DNA from: Triticum aestivum
Taxonomy: Eukaryota > Streptophyta > Magnoliopsida > Poales > Poaceae
Length of the DNA: 64,000 bases
NCBI RefSeq assembly: GCF_018294505.1
Contig: NC_057801.1
Coordinates: 848,305,621-848,369,620 of the forward strand
Direction of reading: 5' to 3'
Within the stretch, counting starts at the first letter, position 1. Each line of letters starts with the position of its first letter. Under the pieces are notes generated by a model. That model saw nothing but the letters and a program-made list of their open reading frames with translations. It had not been told where the DNA came from and did no database searches. A program made the position numbers and the translations under genes. Of this stretch, positions 23,940-35,118 are shown piece after piece.

Positions 23940-24727
23940 TCAAAGACTGAATAAAGTGTGACTGAATATGACTGAAGAAAGAGGAAAACTGGAGACTAAG
24001 GACAAAAGACATTAAAGAAAGACTGGACAAGAACTAAGCCTGAATATGATTGAATAAAGAAGAAAACTGATGACTAATAAAAGAAAAAGTACTGAAATCC
24101 TAAACTGAGAAATAAAAAAAATCGAATAGTGAGAACAGAGATACTGAATATCTGCCAAACCAAGAATACGTGAATCAAAAATTGAAATATCATACACTGA
24201 AAATAAAAATGAAGACTAAGAACATAGACTAAGGCAAAACCAGAGAGAACCTACATGAAAAAATTCAAACAAACATTGTGGTACAGAGAAAACCTACATG
24301 ATCGAAAAATTCCTCTACATGAACATGGGAGTTAACTTCTCATCTCTATATATCTCAATCCATACAAATAGAATTTCAGGATGAAATCAAAGATCTAAAC
24401 TCCCCCAGTCATCGAGCTCCCGCACACAGAACCAACAAACAACAACAAACATCCTTTATGTAATCATAGAGGAAACCTGGGCGGAGATCAACCTCCTATG
24501 CCGGTGCCGACAGCTCCATCACTCCATGTCACATCTCTCTCCAGCGCTCTAACGTGGGAGCATGTATACCAAACATCAAGGAACCGCATGTCACATCTTG
24601 CATACTAATCTACCTCTGCTATACTTTTCCTACAAAAAAACCTTTACTATACTTATATTCTGCATTCTCTATTAGCATGTACTATGTGACATTTTCATTT
24701 TCCCAAATTCACTCCATTAATTTTAAT

Positions 24728-24763
24728 ACGTGCATTGCACGTGCATAAATAGTTAAATACTAG
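24728..24763 (+). mobile_element. Helitron-like 3' terminus (copy 1)
   Basis: A 7-bp stem ACGTGCA-T-TGCACGT (24728-24742), then 17 bases and CTAG followed by T, as at Helitron 3' ends (hairpin, CTRR, T of the target). The spacing is slightly longer than the usual 10-12 bases. No 5' TC end was identified, so the extent of the element is unknown. The same terminus recurs in copy 2 at 32585-32620. Confidence 0.4.
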
Positions 24764-25406
24764 TTATTGACTAGTGTTAGCACTGCTAGAAGATGAATGA
24801 TACGTGGAAGTGGTGTCGCTGGACCAGGTGATTCCTCCTCGTCGCCAACGAAGATTAGTCCCACCGGAGAGCAACTAGTAAGAGCAACTCTAGCAGACCC
24901 CGCAAAAGCCCCCGACCAGCAAAATAACCGCCAAAATGCGGGCTGGCGGCGAAAACCCTGCCCGAACAGACACTGCAAACGCGGCTGGCCCGCAAAAATA
25001 ATTGAGGGGCGCACTAAAAGCTCGGCCCCAACCCGCGTATTCGCGGGTCCCCCCACCCGGCCCGTCGGTGCCATGCATATAGCGGGAGCGGTTGGGGGGG
25101 GGGACATTTCAGCCCGTGCTTTTCCCCCCCAACCACCTCCCCTCTCCCGCTCGGCCCGCCGCCGCCCAAGATTCCGGCGAAAGGTAGCCCTCCGCCCCCT
25201 CCCCTCCCCTCCTCCTGCGTTGGCGAGCCGAGACCTTGCGGATATGCAGCGTTTCCTCGCGGGCGGCCGGATTTGGCTTTCCCGGCCGCCGCCGGCTGCG
25301 CCAAGCTATGGAATGATCGGGAAGAACCCCACGCAGCCCCGACAAAGGCTCATCAGCGCATGCAGGTGCGGGTTCGTCCGCTCGCCGCCGCCGACGGTTT
25401 GCCGAC

Positions 25407-26001
25407 ATGGATTCGGTCGGCCGTCCGTCGGGCTCGGCCCTCGCACAGAGGCTCTGTGGCTCGCCGGTGCCGCTCATACAGTGCGACGACTGCCCGCGGA
25501 CAGTGCTGTGGCTGACTTCGGGCACGCCGAAGCACCTAGATGGGTGTTCTTCAAATGCGAATACGACGGGTTACGTGCTATTTTGCATTCGGCTCATTTG
25601 GATAGCTCATTATGTTTGCTCATTTGGAACATCATCATGCGTGTAGGAAGATGGGATCTCATTTTGGTCTTGGGAAGGCGAATACATTGACTTATTGATA
25701 GAAAGAAAATTGGTAGACGTTCATGCACTCCTTAATGCAATTTAAGGCAATGAACCGCATGCATGCGCAACTAGAGGGGAAGCAACGGCTACTTCTTTAG
25801 AACCAAATAAGAACAATGAAGAAGTAAAGATCAAGAATCTGCACATCAACAATGAGTGCATGGAGAAGATATTGCTTCAACTCGTGGAAGCAGTTATGGA
25901 AGTTGGAAATCATCTAAAATGCAAACTTGTGGTTCTTGTTTTCTTTGGGTTTGCTTTTCTAGCAAAAATTGGTGATGTCCCATGTATCCAATGTGGTTGA
26001 A
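25407..26001 (+). pseudogene. GRF-type zinc-finger protein relic (copy 1)
   Basis: From ATG 25407 the frame reads VPLIQCDDCPRTVLWLTSGT, the CxxC start of a zf-GRF domain. The next part (WVFFKCEYDG) is in the +1 frame, so one base is missing at KHL. The end of the finger (ISFWSWEGEYIDLLIERKLV) returns after a TAG at about 25644. A later frame carries KNLHINNECMEKILLQLVEA and LVVLVFFGFAFLAKI, a helical stretch plus a membrane-like tail as in plant GRF proteins. Shifts and stops make it non-functional as it stands. It lies within the partial Harbinger copy. Confidence 0.55.
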
Positions 26002-26260
26002 AATGCAAAGAAATGCAAATTAAGGTGCAAATTGAGTGCCAATTTACATTTTGCGGGTTGGGGGGAGGACGGCCGCACAGGCAGACCCCGCAAAGCGACC
26101 CGTGCGCTTTCTTTCTTCCAGGAGAAGAAAGAAAGGCGATCTCGCCTCCTGCCGCTAGGGCGCCTTCCTGCGCCGCCGTCCTCCGGCGGCTCCCCTCCGC
26201 TGACGACCTCGGTCGTCGGTGGTGAGGGGGTCGCCGGATCCACGCGCGTGTATTGTTAAC

Positions 26261-26358
26261 ACCAAATCCGGTTTCTGCAGGCCCATCACCGAGGAGGCAT
26301 TGGTCGTGGTAGTCGGTTCTTCTCCAGCGTGTCTGTGGGGTTGCGTCGGCCGTTTATC
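26261..26358. repeat. Shortened repeat of the flank 23447-23941
   Basis: ACCAAATCCGGTTTCTGCAG...GAGGAGGC then ATTGGTCGTG...CCGTTTATC reproduces 23447-23484 and 23882-23941. The intervening 397 bases are missing, with GGC microhomology at the joint. Together the two blocks flank the inserted 2.3-kb segment like a long target duplication. Confidence 0.75.
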
Positions 26359-27786
26359 GCAGTGAAGCCGAAGCCGGGTGGCGAGGCACCCATGGTAATA
26401 CGATGACGCGGGGCATGTGGTTCGATCGCTGAACTTTAGTGGCGCCAACCTTGCCTAGTTTCTTCGTAGTTCTCCGTCGGAGTTGGTGCTACGTTGTGTT
26501 GTTGTGGATTGTATGGAGTCTTGTTCTTCTGCTAATAGGGCTGTTGTTTTCCTTTTCTTTGATCTTCACCATGTTGTTCTTCTGATGCTTTCTGCTAAAG
26601 CTGAATCAAGCCAGCAGTTTGCTGGACCTTTTCAGCAAAAAGATGATGAACATTTTGTCAAGAAAAACTCAATGGTGAAGCTCTTTAGTTATTACATAAG
26701 TTCTTTTTCTCTTCTTCTTCATCTTTTCCGCATGCAAATTAGTAAGTTAGATCCCACAGTAAATAAATAAGTAAGTCAACACATTGACACATACTATCTG
26801 CCCAGATTTTCCCGAAATAACTATTTATGTTATCCCCGCTAAGGGGATCTCTACACTTTGTGTCAGAGAGCAGGCACCGCAAGCTGACTGGGCGGCGTAT
26901 AGGACAGCATGCACGCTGCTAGATGGTACATACAGTAGCAGCGTGCAACCAACCATAAGGGTGACACATAGACAAAAATGTGATGTGGCAAAGCAATTAA
27001 AGAGGAGAGAGCATTGACCCTATGAGGAAACGATGCTAAGCGCGCGGATCTATGCAAAATGACTATCAACCAATGCATGAAGGTGTTTTGGTGTTAAAAC
27101 ATTAATGAAGCATGCTTAGCTACAAAAGTTAAGCACCAATGCATTGAAGAGAGTAGTTGCTAACCTTTTTAATGCATATAGCACCACACCTTAGCACCAA
27201 TGCATTGGAAGAGACCTAACACCCGCAATTCGGAGAGGCCAGTTTGCTGCCTACGTCTGCAAACTAGTAGCATTCAATATCGCCGCACCCTGCAAGTTGA
27301 AGATTATTACTCGCACGCCTTATAAACCGAGGGAGAGGGAGTAGCAGTGTTCAAATTTTCTCTGGATGCTGCAGCTATCTAGGGTCAGTACTTGCAAGTT
27401 TACTTTGGCGTGGACGCTTGTTGTAATAAAATCTGAGAAGGGGCTTCCCTGCTAGTCTACTGTTGAGATCATTTGCTTGGAGTTTTTCCTTGAAGAATTA
27501 GGAATAAAGCAATAATACGCTTCATGTTTATGGTGTGATAACCTGGGTGATACCTATCCATCTGCAAACCCTGTTTCTTGTTAGAACCAAACAGATTGAC
27601 ATAGACTTTCACTTTGTACAAGGAAAGAGTTGAAGAAAAGAAGTTGTTGAACCGGTGAGCTTGACGGTGCAAACGGAACCGCAGCTGCCTCTCCCCATCC
27701 TACTTGATGTGGAATATGGTCATGAAGAGCACGAACCCGGGGCGGTGGGACGTACTCCCTTGCTTCCTTACCCTTGCACCCAAAGT
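26359..27786. other. Unassigned intergenic sequence
   Basis: No convincing gene. AGCACCAATGCATTG occurs twice in direct orientation (about 27132 and 27195), followed by variants of GAAGAG, suggesting a decayed MITE. Short ORFs carry no recognisable domain. Confidence 0.4.
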
Positions 27787-29061
27787 CAGGGCCGGCCCAT
27801 AGGCCAGGGCAACGGGCCGACCGACCTGGCCCCCGGAGGTAGGGGCCCCGGCCCAAGTAGTAGTATAGTATACGTATATTATATGATAAAAAAAATGAAG
27901 GAATCGATCGCTTCGCTCATCTACTGCGCGTCTCCAGTCTCCTCGCCTCTTTGGCTCCTCCCCAAATTCTCCACCCCGGAGGTCCGGAGAACAGCGCCGC
28001 CGCCCCGCGCACTTCCAGATTCGAGGCTCCACTTCCGTGCGTCCATTAAGGGAGACCAACGGTGCTATCCGCTTCCCCAATCATCTGTGTTTACATCCTC
28101 GACGCTCCCCAAGTAGATGTTTGAGGCATCACCGCATAAGAGATGGTACGTCTTCCTCCTTCCCCTAATCAAGTACACTTTTGGTCAGCTGTTGAATAGC
28201 CCGGCTCTCCACCTCTAATTTCTGCAATTCTTCTCTTCCTAGTTCCTACTCTTTTTTTGGCCCGTTCTTCAAAGCTTCATTGGATCCAGGGATGAGAAGG
28301 GGGGGACGGGGAATGAGTGTTGCAGCTTTGCAGATATGGGAAGCTACATCGACAATTCGACATCAAGCCATATGCCCATATTCAGGTGCTTTTGTTCGCT
28401 GTATTGACTGTTCTTCTGCAATTATTTAGTGACATTCTTCTGAAAAAATCTTTATCAGTGAGAAAAGAAAGTAAAAAAAAATAGAAAGATGAACTGGTAG
28501 GATCCCTGAAAGGTTCAACAGACAATTTTTTAGAACCGGTAGTGCTTCCAAGAACTTGAAGTGTTCATAAGTATATTTACCTTCTTACTTGGCTCAAAAG
28601 ACTTGAAGTTACTAAATGATATTAAATTACGCAAATCTTGTGCTAAATTTGTAGAAACGTTTTCTGACAGTTATGCTGAATTAGATGATCTCTTCTCGAA
28701 ATTATGACTGCGGCAAATGACTTCACCAGAATCTGATGTGCCATTGCGTGCTATGGAGATTCTCGAGTTAGTTAGACATTGACAAGGTTTCATACATAGA
28801 AGAGCGAGATGATGGTCTCTTTGTGGCACTTAGAAGAGTGATCTTTTGTAGAACTATATTTTTCCCATATTATTATGATGTAGTTCTCTGCACCGTTACA
28901 AATAAATAATTTGTGGCATGCGTTTTTAGTTCAAAAACCATCATATGCTATGTACTGAATTTCTTTCAAAATACAATATATTTTGATTTTTTTATTTGTC
29001 CACAAAGGCCCCATTTTGTCGTCTTGCCCCAGGGCGCCAAATATGTATTTGATCGGCCCTG
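27787..29061. mobile_element. hAT-type DNA transposon, 1275 bp, with perfect 8-bp TSD
   Basis: Termini CAGGGCC (27787-27793) and GGCCCTG (29055-29061) are flanked by identical CCCAAAGT (27779-27786 and 29062-29069). An 8-bp duplication and C-A-G-start ends are typical of hAT. The interior has a coding-like stretch on the plus strand, LLNDIKLRKSCAKFVETFSD then SYAELDDLFSKL, stop, and PLRAMEILELV (about 28610-28790). It may be a remnant of a hAT transposase, but no zinc finger or hATC dimerisation motif is left. It is non-autonomous. Confidence 0.85.
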
Positions 29062-29069
29062 CCCAAAGT

Positions 29070-31797
29070 TTTGTCCTTTTTGCATCTTCACCGAACCACG
29101 TAGAACCTCGTGTCGCCGAGGTGGACAAGTGTGTGGTGCCCAGCATGCATCGGCGACTGGTGATTTCCATATTCTTGTGCACAAGACCGCCGTGTCGCCT
29201 CCGTGGGCGACACAAAGGGCAGACTCTAATTATGTCTACAACACCCTCCCCTCCCCCACCCCCACACCCCTCCCCTCGGCCACCGCCAAAGGACCCCGCC
29301 GGCAAAAAGCGCGCGTTTTATGGCGGCAGGTCTGGTCCTTGTGGTGTCTGGTGGCGGGGTTGAGAGCAGGCTCAACAGCGGCTCTTGGCACCTTTCCCTA
29401 TTTTTTCAGAATGAATTAGCCCTAGACGACGAATCTTTCCCTCCTGTCTTTCTTTCCCATTTAATGAACCACTACCTATGATGCCCCTATGCCTATGAAT
29501 TCAACGATTTAAGGGCCCCGGGAAGAAACTACGGAAAGAAAGCCTAATAGTTGGTCTAGTTGTCCCCTGGCGGTGCCCGGGCTGGCTACGTGGGGTAACG
29601 GCGTTTGTGACGGCACACAAGGGGCTTGTGCTGGATGTGGCTTTGGTTAGCAATAGCGACGATTGCGGCTCCGGGACGTTGATCCTTAGAAGTACGTGCA
29701 CGAAGACTTCCCAACTGCCATTGAGAAGGTCATGCCGCCTCTGGTATGGGAGCTACGACATCGGTGTGTCGGCGGCTCATTCTAGCGGCGCCAATGGTCG
29801 TCCGGTGGTCCATGGACCTTGATATAATTTTTGTTATGTTAGAGGTGTTTTGTACTTACAGTGAATCTTTATAATAGATCTGATCTTTTGGTTAAAAAAA
29901 GGCAGTCGCGCGTGGTTTGCCTCCTGCTGGATCTAGAACAACCGGATTGGGTAGAGACAAGGCCCGATGGCGCTCTCCTCATCAGGCTGGGTGCACTACT
30001 TTTTGGTTCAACCGTCGCATGCCGTGTTGTGGTGGCTACCTTGATGGACGTGTCGTGATGGGGATTGTTCTGTTGTGGCTAAATGGTCCGCCAAAGACGT
30101 GCTCGGATTTTCTGCCATTGGTGTTCGGCGAGATCATTATTTTAATTGGTTACTATTTTAAAGTGCATGCCATATATACCTACTAGAGGCTGAGGCGCCA
30201 CCTGGCGGAGCCTCTTGAGGCGGGCCAGTCCGCATTTATCTTGTTTCACCACATTTAGCTGCCATTTTTGTTCCTTAGTCTCACTCATGTACATCAATAT
30301 GGGCATAAGCTATAACATTAGAATATAATAGTAACACATCGAACAAATATAATGATATTATATTATTTGAGTTCAGAACCACCATAGGCAGGGGTACATG
30401 CAATGAGGATATGTACGAATCATTCATGGAGCATAAACCGGTACTATGCACTACAGTTAATGCAAAAACAACCTCATGAGGCCATGACTTATCTTTGTCA
30501 GAAGCCCTCTGTACGCATTTGCAAGAGGTGACTAGCAGCAATGTGAACCGGATACTCACGTCTGGAATTATTTTGTTGCATTTCCTTTGGACCTCCTACG
30601 CTTATATTCACACAAATCGGAATGAAGCTGCATCAAGAAATAAATTTCAAAAATGAGAAGCAGGAGCTTATAAGAAGTAAAAAAAATACATGTTACATAT
30701 AGTAATATTTCCCTAAAGCCTAATGGGACCAACAAATCAAAGGCTGAGTGTAGCTAAAAGACAGAAAATGCAAATTGACTATGGTGTCACTTGTAAAGAA
30801 GCACAAATAGCATCAATGTCTAGTAAAAAAAACAGAACAGGATAAATTATTTTCAGAAAATACATAGTACTATTACGTAACACATCTCTTCTATGTAGTA
30901 CTATTACATAACACATCTGTAACAACATGTGCTAAAACGGAGTTGGAACCTTGTTCTTCCTTGAAGAAGTGAGAGAAGAAACTTCCTTTAGTTAGTAATA
31001 AAACATGCTGGTCAAACAAAAAGATGAGAAATGATAATGCTCAAAAAAGTCTATTACATAATAAGCAGGGGCATACTTAATTTATGAAGGCTGGGTAGAG
31101 TAGGGACTTGATGAAATAATGAGGCTGAAGAGAAATATTGATCACTGATGCCTACAGAGGGATAACTGATAAGCATGGATTTGTGAAATGAAGGCGGACC
31201 AATGAGAAGGTACTTACTGAAATAGTGAAGAAACGTGTGCACTAAAGATGACCGAAGACAGAAGAGACTGAAGATTTACTGAAAAGAACCGCAACATACT
31301 AATAATATATGTTGGCAGCTTAACAACCATTTAACATTTAGAGCAATAAGCACAAAAGGAAACAAGAAAAGTAACAGTATGAAGAAAAACTATTTCTCTA
31401 TATAAAGTGTGGTGGGATCAGAAAAATATATTTACAAGTCCAATTAATACACCAAATTGCATAAAAGTATCTTGTTGTTTAGCCCACCTGCAGAGAGCCC
31501 AGGGAAAAGTCAAATTAGATGGACCTCCCCCTAAAGCTGGTAGAGAAAAGTAAGTCATGACTAAGAAAAACCTTGAAACTTTTACCCTATAGTGTAGTTA
31601 ATTTTACAACGAAAAACCTTTGTTTCCCTCTACTATACTGAATTTTACTTAGAAAAATCTTCCTTTGCCTATGTGGATTAGATGATGTTGTGAATTATTT
31701 GTTATGCCGATACAAAATGAGAGAACAATGCTAACAAACAATGATGAGCAAAACGAAGTATATATGCACAAGGAGAACTACACACTGAATGAGATAA
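29070..31797. other. Unassigned intergenic sequence
   Basis: 29070-30200 is mixed and GC-rich in part, with overlapping domain-free ORFs. 30200-31797 is AT-rich with many ACTGAA/GACTGAA-like words and no ORF above 100 codons. Part of it may belong to the Helitron-like element whose 3' end is at 32620. Confidence 0.4.
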
Positions 31798-32584
31798 TCA
31801 AAGACTGAATAAAGTGTGACTGAATATGACTGAAGAAAGAGGAAAACTGGAGACTAAGGACAAAAGACATTAAAGAAAGACTGGACAAGAACTAAGGCTG
31901 AATATGATTGAATAAAGAAGAAAACTGATGACTAATAAAAGAAAAAGTACTGAAATCCTAAACTGAGAAATAAAAAAATCGAATAGTGAGAACAGAGATA
32001 CTGAATATCTGCCAAACCAAGAATACGTGAATCAAAAATTGAAATATCATACACTGAAAATAAAAATGAAGACTAAGAACATAGACTAAGGCAAAACCAG
32101 AGAGAACCTACATGAAAAAATTCAAACAAACATTGTGGTACAGAGAAAACCTATATGATCGAAAAATTCCTCTACATGAACATGGGACCTAACTTCTCAT
32201 CTCTATATATCTCAATCCATACAAATAGAATTTCAGGATGAAATCAAAGATCTAAACTCCCCCAGTCATCGAGCTCCCGCACACAGAACCAACAAACAAC
32301 AACAAACATCCTTTATGTAATCATAGAGGAAACCTGGGCGGAGATCAACCTCCTATGCCGGTGCCGACAGCTCCATCACTCCATGTCACATCTCTCTCCA
32401 GCGCTCTAACGTGGGAGCATGTATACCAAACATCAAGGAACCGCATGTCACATCTTGCATACTGATCTACCTCTGCTATACTTTTCCTACAAAAAAACCT
32501 TTACTATACTTATATTCTGCATTCTCTATTAGCATGTACTATGTGACATTTTCATTTTCCCAAATTCACTCCATTAATTTTAAT

Positions 32585-32620
32585 ACGTGCATTGCACGTG
32601 CATAAATAGTTAAATACTAG
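32585..32620 (+). mobile_element. Helitron-like 3' terminus (copy 2)
   Basis: The same ACGTGCA/TGCACGT hairpin and CTAG-T end as at 24728-24763. It is probably the true end of an AT-rich Helitron-like element that starts somewhere upstream of 31798. The 5' end was not located. Confidence 0.4.
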
Positions 32621-33267
32621 TTATTGACTAGTGTTAGCACTGCTAGAAGATGAATGATACGTGGAAGTGGTGTCGCTGGACCAGGTGATTCCTCCTCGTC
32701 GCCAACGAAGATTAGTCCCACCGGAGAGCAACTAGTAAGAGCAACTCTAGCAGACCCCGCAAAAGCCCCCGACCAGCAAAATAACCGCCAAAATGCGGGC
32801 TGGCGGCGAAAACCCTGCCCGAACAGACACTGCAAACGCGGCTGGCCCGCAAAAATAATTGAGGGGCGCGATAAAAGCTCGGCCCCAACCCGCGTATTCG
32901 CGGGTCCCCCCCCCACCCGGCCCGTCGGTGCCCTGCATATAGCGGGAGCGGTTGGGGGGGGGGACATTTCAGCCCGTGCTTTTCCCCCACCAACCACCTC
33001 CCCTCTCCCGCTCGCCCCGCCGCCGCCCAAGATTCCGGCGAAAGGTAGCCCTCCGCCCCCTCCCCTCCCCTCCTCCTGCGTTGGCGAGCCGGGACCTTGC
33101 GGATATGCAGCGTTTCCTCGCGGGCGGCCGGATTTGGCTTTCCCGGCCGCCGCCGGCTGCGCCAAGCTATGGAATGATCGGGAAGAACCCCACGCAGCCC
33201 CGACAAAGGCTCATCAGCGCATGCAGGTGCGGGTTCGTCCGCTCGCCGCCGCCGACGGTTTGCCGAC

Positions 33268-33862
33268 ATGGATTCGGTCGGCCGTCCGTCGGGCTCGGCC
33301 CTCGCACAGAGGCTCTGTGGCTCGCCGGTGCCGCTCATACAGTGCGACGACTGCCCGCGGATAGTGCTGTGGCTGACTTCGGGCACGCCGAAGCACCTAG
33401 ATGGGTGTTCTTCAAATGCGAATATGACGGGTTACGTGCTATTTTGCATTCGGCTCATTTGGATAGCTCATTATGTTTGCTCATTTGGAACATCATCATG
33501 CGTGTATGAAGATGGGATCTCATTTTGGTCTTGGGAAGGCGAATACATTGACTTATTGATAGAAAGAAAATTGGTAGACGTTCATGCACTCCTTAATGCA
33601 ATTTAAGGCAATGAACCGCATGCATGCGCAACTAGAGGGGAAGCAACGGCTACTTCTTTAGAACCAAATAAGAACAATGAAGAAGTAAAGATCAAGAATC
33701 TGCACATCAACAATGAGTGCATGTAGAAGATATTGCTTCAACTCGTGGAAGCAGTTATGGAAGTTGGAAATCATCTAAAATGCAAACTTGTGGTTCTTGT
33801 TTTCTTTGGGTTTGCTTTTCTAGCAAAAATTGGTGATGTCCCATGTATCCAATGTGGTTGAA
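33268..33862 (+). pseudogene. GRF-type zinc-finger protein relic (copy 2)
   Basis: ATG 33268 opens a 112-codon frame with VPLIQCDDCPRIVLWLTSGT and, 35 codons later, ISFWSWEGEYIDLLIERKLV DVHALLNAI to a stop at 33606. The middle of the finger (WVFFKCEYDG) is out of frame, as in copy 1. TAT here replaces the TAG of copy 1, so the frame reads through. A TAG (ATGTAG at about 33720) interrupts the downstream helix-plus-TM part that is open in copy 1. GRF fingers bind nucleic acids in other proteins; this one lacks a complete Cys set and is probably dead. Confidence 0.5.
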
Positions 33863-33964
33863 AATGCAAAGAAATGCAAATTAAGGTGCAAATTGAGTGC
33901 CAATTTACATTTTGCGGGTTGGGGGGAGGACGGCCGCACAGGCAGACCCCGCAAAGCGACCCGT

Positions 33965-34875
33965 GCGCTTTCTTTCTTCCAGGAGAAGAAAGAAAGGCGA
34001 TCTCGCCTCCTGCCGCTAGGGCGCCTTCCTGCGCCGCCGTCCTCCGGCGGCTCCCCTCCGCTGACGACCTCGGTCGTCGGTGGTGAGGGGGTCGCCGGAT
34101 CCACGCGCGTGTATTGTTTTAGGCATTAGTTTTTTAGGTTTTTGGGTTGTTCATCATCATGGTTTCGGCAATGGCGATGGCGGCGCTGACTAATAAATCT
34201 TCAGATCCTTCCCCAACGAGGCGATCTGCTTTTGGGGTGGATTTGGAAACCAGACTGTTCAAGCAAGGATGGTGCGGCGGCGGCGGTATTCTCGTGGTGG
34301 ACCTGTGTCCTCGGGCTCCGCCGTTGCGACGGCGTTTGCTCCGGCGCCGGGGTGGAGCTTGGGAGGTAGTCCAGGAGCAGATGCAGATTGTGGTCTGCGA
34401 CGACATCTGGAAGATGGTGGATCTGGGTTCGTGGTTCGTGGAAGGCAGGTATGGTTTCCTCCTCCCACGTCTTAGTTGGGCAGGGGTGCCAGATCTGGAG
34501 TTCGATGGCATGTCCGGGGTGTTGCCCCGGTCTGATTCATTCAACGGCAATGGCTTTAACATTATTGGTGAGCCACCTTGGAGGTCCGCAAAGCTGCATA
34601 TCAATAATGGAGCCGCGTCGAGCTCGGGTGTGGAGGTGATCCGTCATTTTCTCCTTTGGTGGCTGCTATGGTGGTGCCAGAGGCAGGTGGCGGGTGTTGG
34701 TGTCAAGCTCAGAGGATTCTTCAGTCTTGTTTGTAATTTACTTCTTGGCTGGTGTTCCTGTGTGCAAAGGATAGCGTTATGCTGTCTTTTCAGTTTTGTC
34801 AGGTCGGTATGTACGTGGCTTGTACTATGATCCTTATGATATAAATGAGACACGTATTACCAAGCAAAAAAAAAA
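33965..34875 (+). mobile_element. Poly(A) retroposon inserted in the Harbinger-like element
   Basis: It ends in ten A residues (34866-34875) after GAGACACGTATTACCAAGC and is flanked by GCGACCCGT (33956-33964) and GTGACCCGT (34876-34884), a 9-bp duplication with one change. The GC-rich 5' part and T-rich 3' part lack a domain-bearing ORF; the 227-codon plus-strand frame at 34147-34830 shows no reverse-transcriptase motif. It is a LINE- or SINE-like non-autonomous retroposon about 0.9 kb long. Confidence 0.65.
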
Positions 34876-35060
34876 GTGACCCGTAAAACAGGATGCGGGT
34901 CGGCTTTGTGGGGTCTGCCTCTGCGGCTTTTCGCTGTAGACGGCAAAACAGCTTTTCCGCGAACTGCAAACGTGAAATGCGGGTCGGCGGGATGCGGAGT
35001 CTGCTAGAGATGCTCTAAGTTGAGTAAGACAAGAGACGTCGGCTAACATGAATAAAAAAG

Positions 35061-35118
35061 TACTCCCTTCGTTCCTAAATATAAGACATTTTAGAGCTTG
35101 CTATATGGACGCGGAGTA
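35061..35118. mobile_element. Stowaway/Mariner MITE relic
   Basis: TACTCCCTTCGTTCCTAAAT at the left and TGGACGCGGAGTA at the right are degenerate copies of the CTCCCTCCGTYC terminal repeat. At 58 bp it is an internal-deletion derivative. Confidence 0.6.

Larger units (their letters stand above)
23940..26257. repeat. Duplicated 2.3-kb segment, copy 1
   Basis: It matches 31798-34118 over its whole length with only about 16 substitutions and three small indels by eye (roughly 99%). It has no terminal repeats of its own. It starts at a shared ATC microhomology and stops abruptly at 26257 inside what is, in copy 2, a poly(A) retroposon. It contains a Helitron-like 3' end (24763), the left end of a Harbinger-like element (24882) and a GRF zinc-finger relic. 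It is best read as a patch copied from the copy 2 locus. Confidence 0.85.
31798..34118. repeat. Duplicated 2.3-kb segment, copy 2 (source copy)
   Basis: It is the counterpart of 23940-26257. Here the sequence continues naturally on both sides: the Harbinger-like element is complete (both ends present) and the retroposon at 33965 runs to its poly(A) tail. This locus is therefore the likely donor. Confidence 0.8.
32739..35015. mobile_element. PIF/Harbinger-like element carrying a GRF zinc-finger gene relic
   Basis: Inverted ends GAGCAACTCTAGCAGACCCC (from 32739) and the complement of GAGCATCTCTAGCAGACTCC (to 35015) differ at two positions over the first 20. TAA flanks both sides (32736-32738, 35016-35018). 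The TAA duplication is diagnostic for PIF/Harbinger. Subterminal GCGGGTCGGC-type GC-rich blocks occur at both ends. The interior holds no transposase, only the GRF relic and a later retroposon (33965-34875). Without that insertion the element is about 1.36 kb. Confidence 0.75.

Noticed and set aside
23940..24763. Helitron from TC (23940) to CTAG (24763)
   Set aside because: The A|TC at the left is part of the target sequence and shared by both loci as microhomology. The copied segment goes far beyond CTAG, so transposition as a Helitron does not explain it.
24797..25690. 297-codon plus-strand ORF in the duplicated segment
   Set aside because: It is GC-rich and lies across the Harbinger left end. 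It contains only a frame-shifted piece of the GRF finger, and overlapping ORFs in other frames are equally long.
34147..34830. 227-codon plus-strand ORF
   Set aside because: It lies in the body of a poly(A) retroposon, has no domain, and has overlapping ORFs on both strands.
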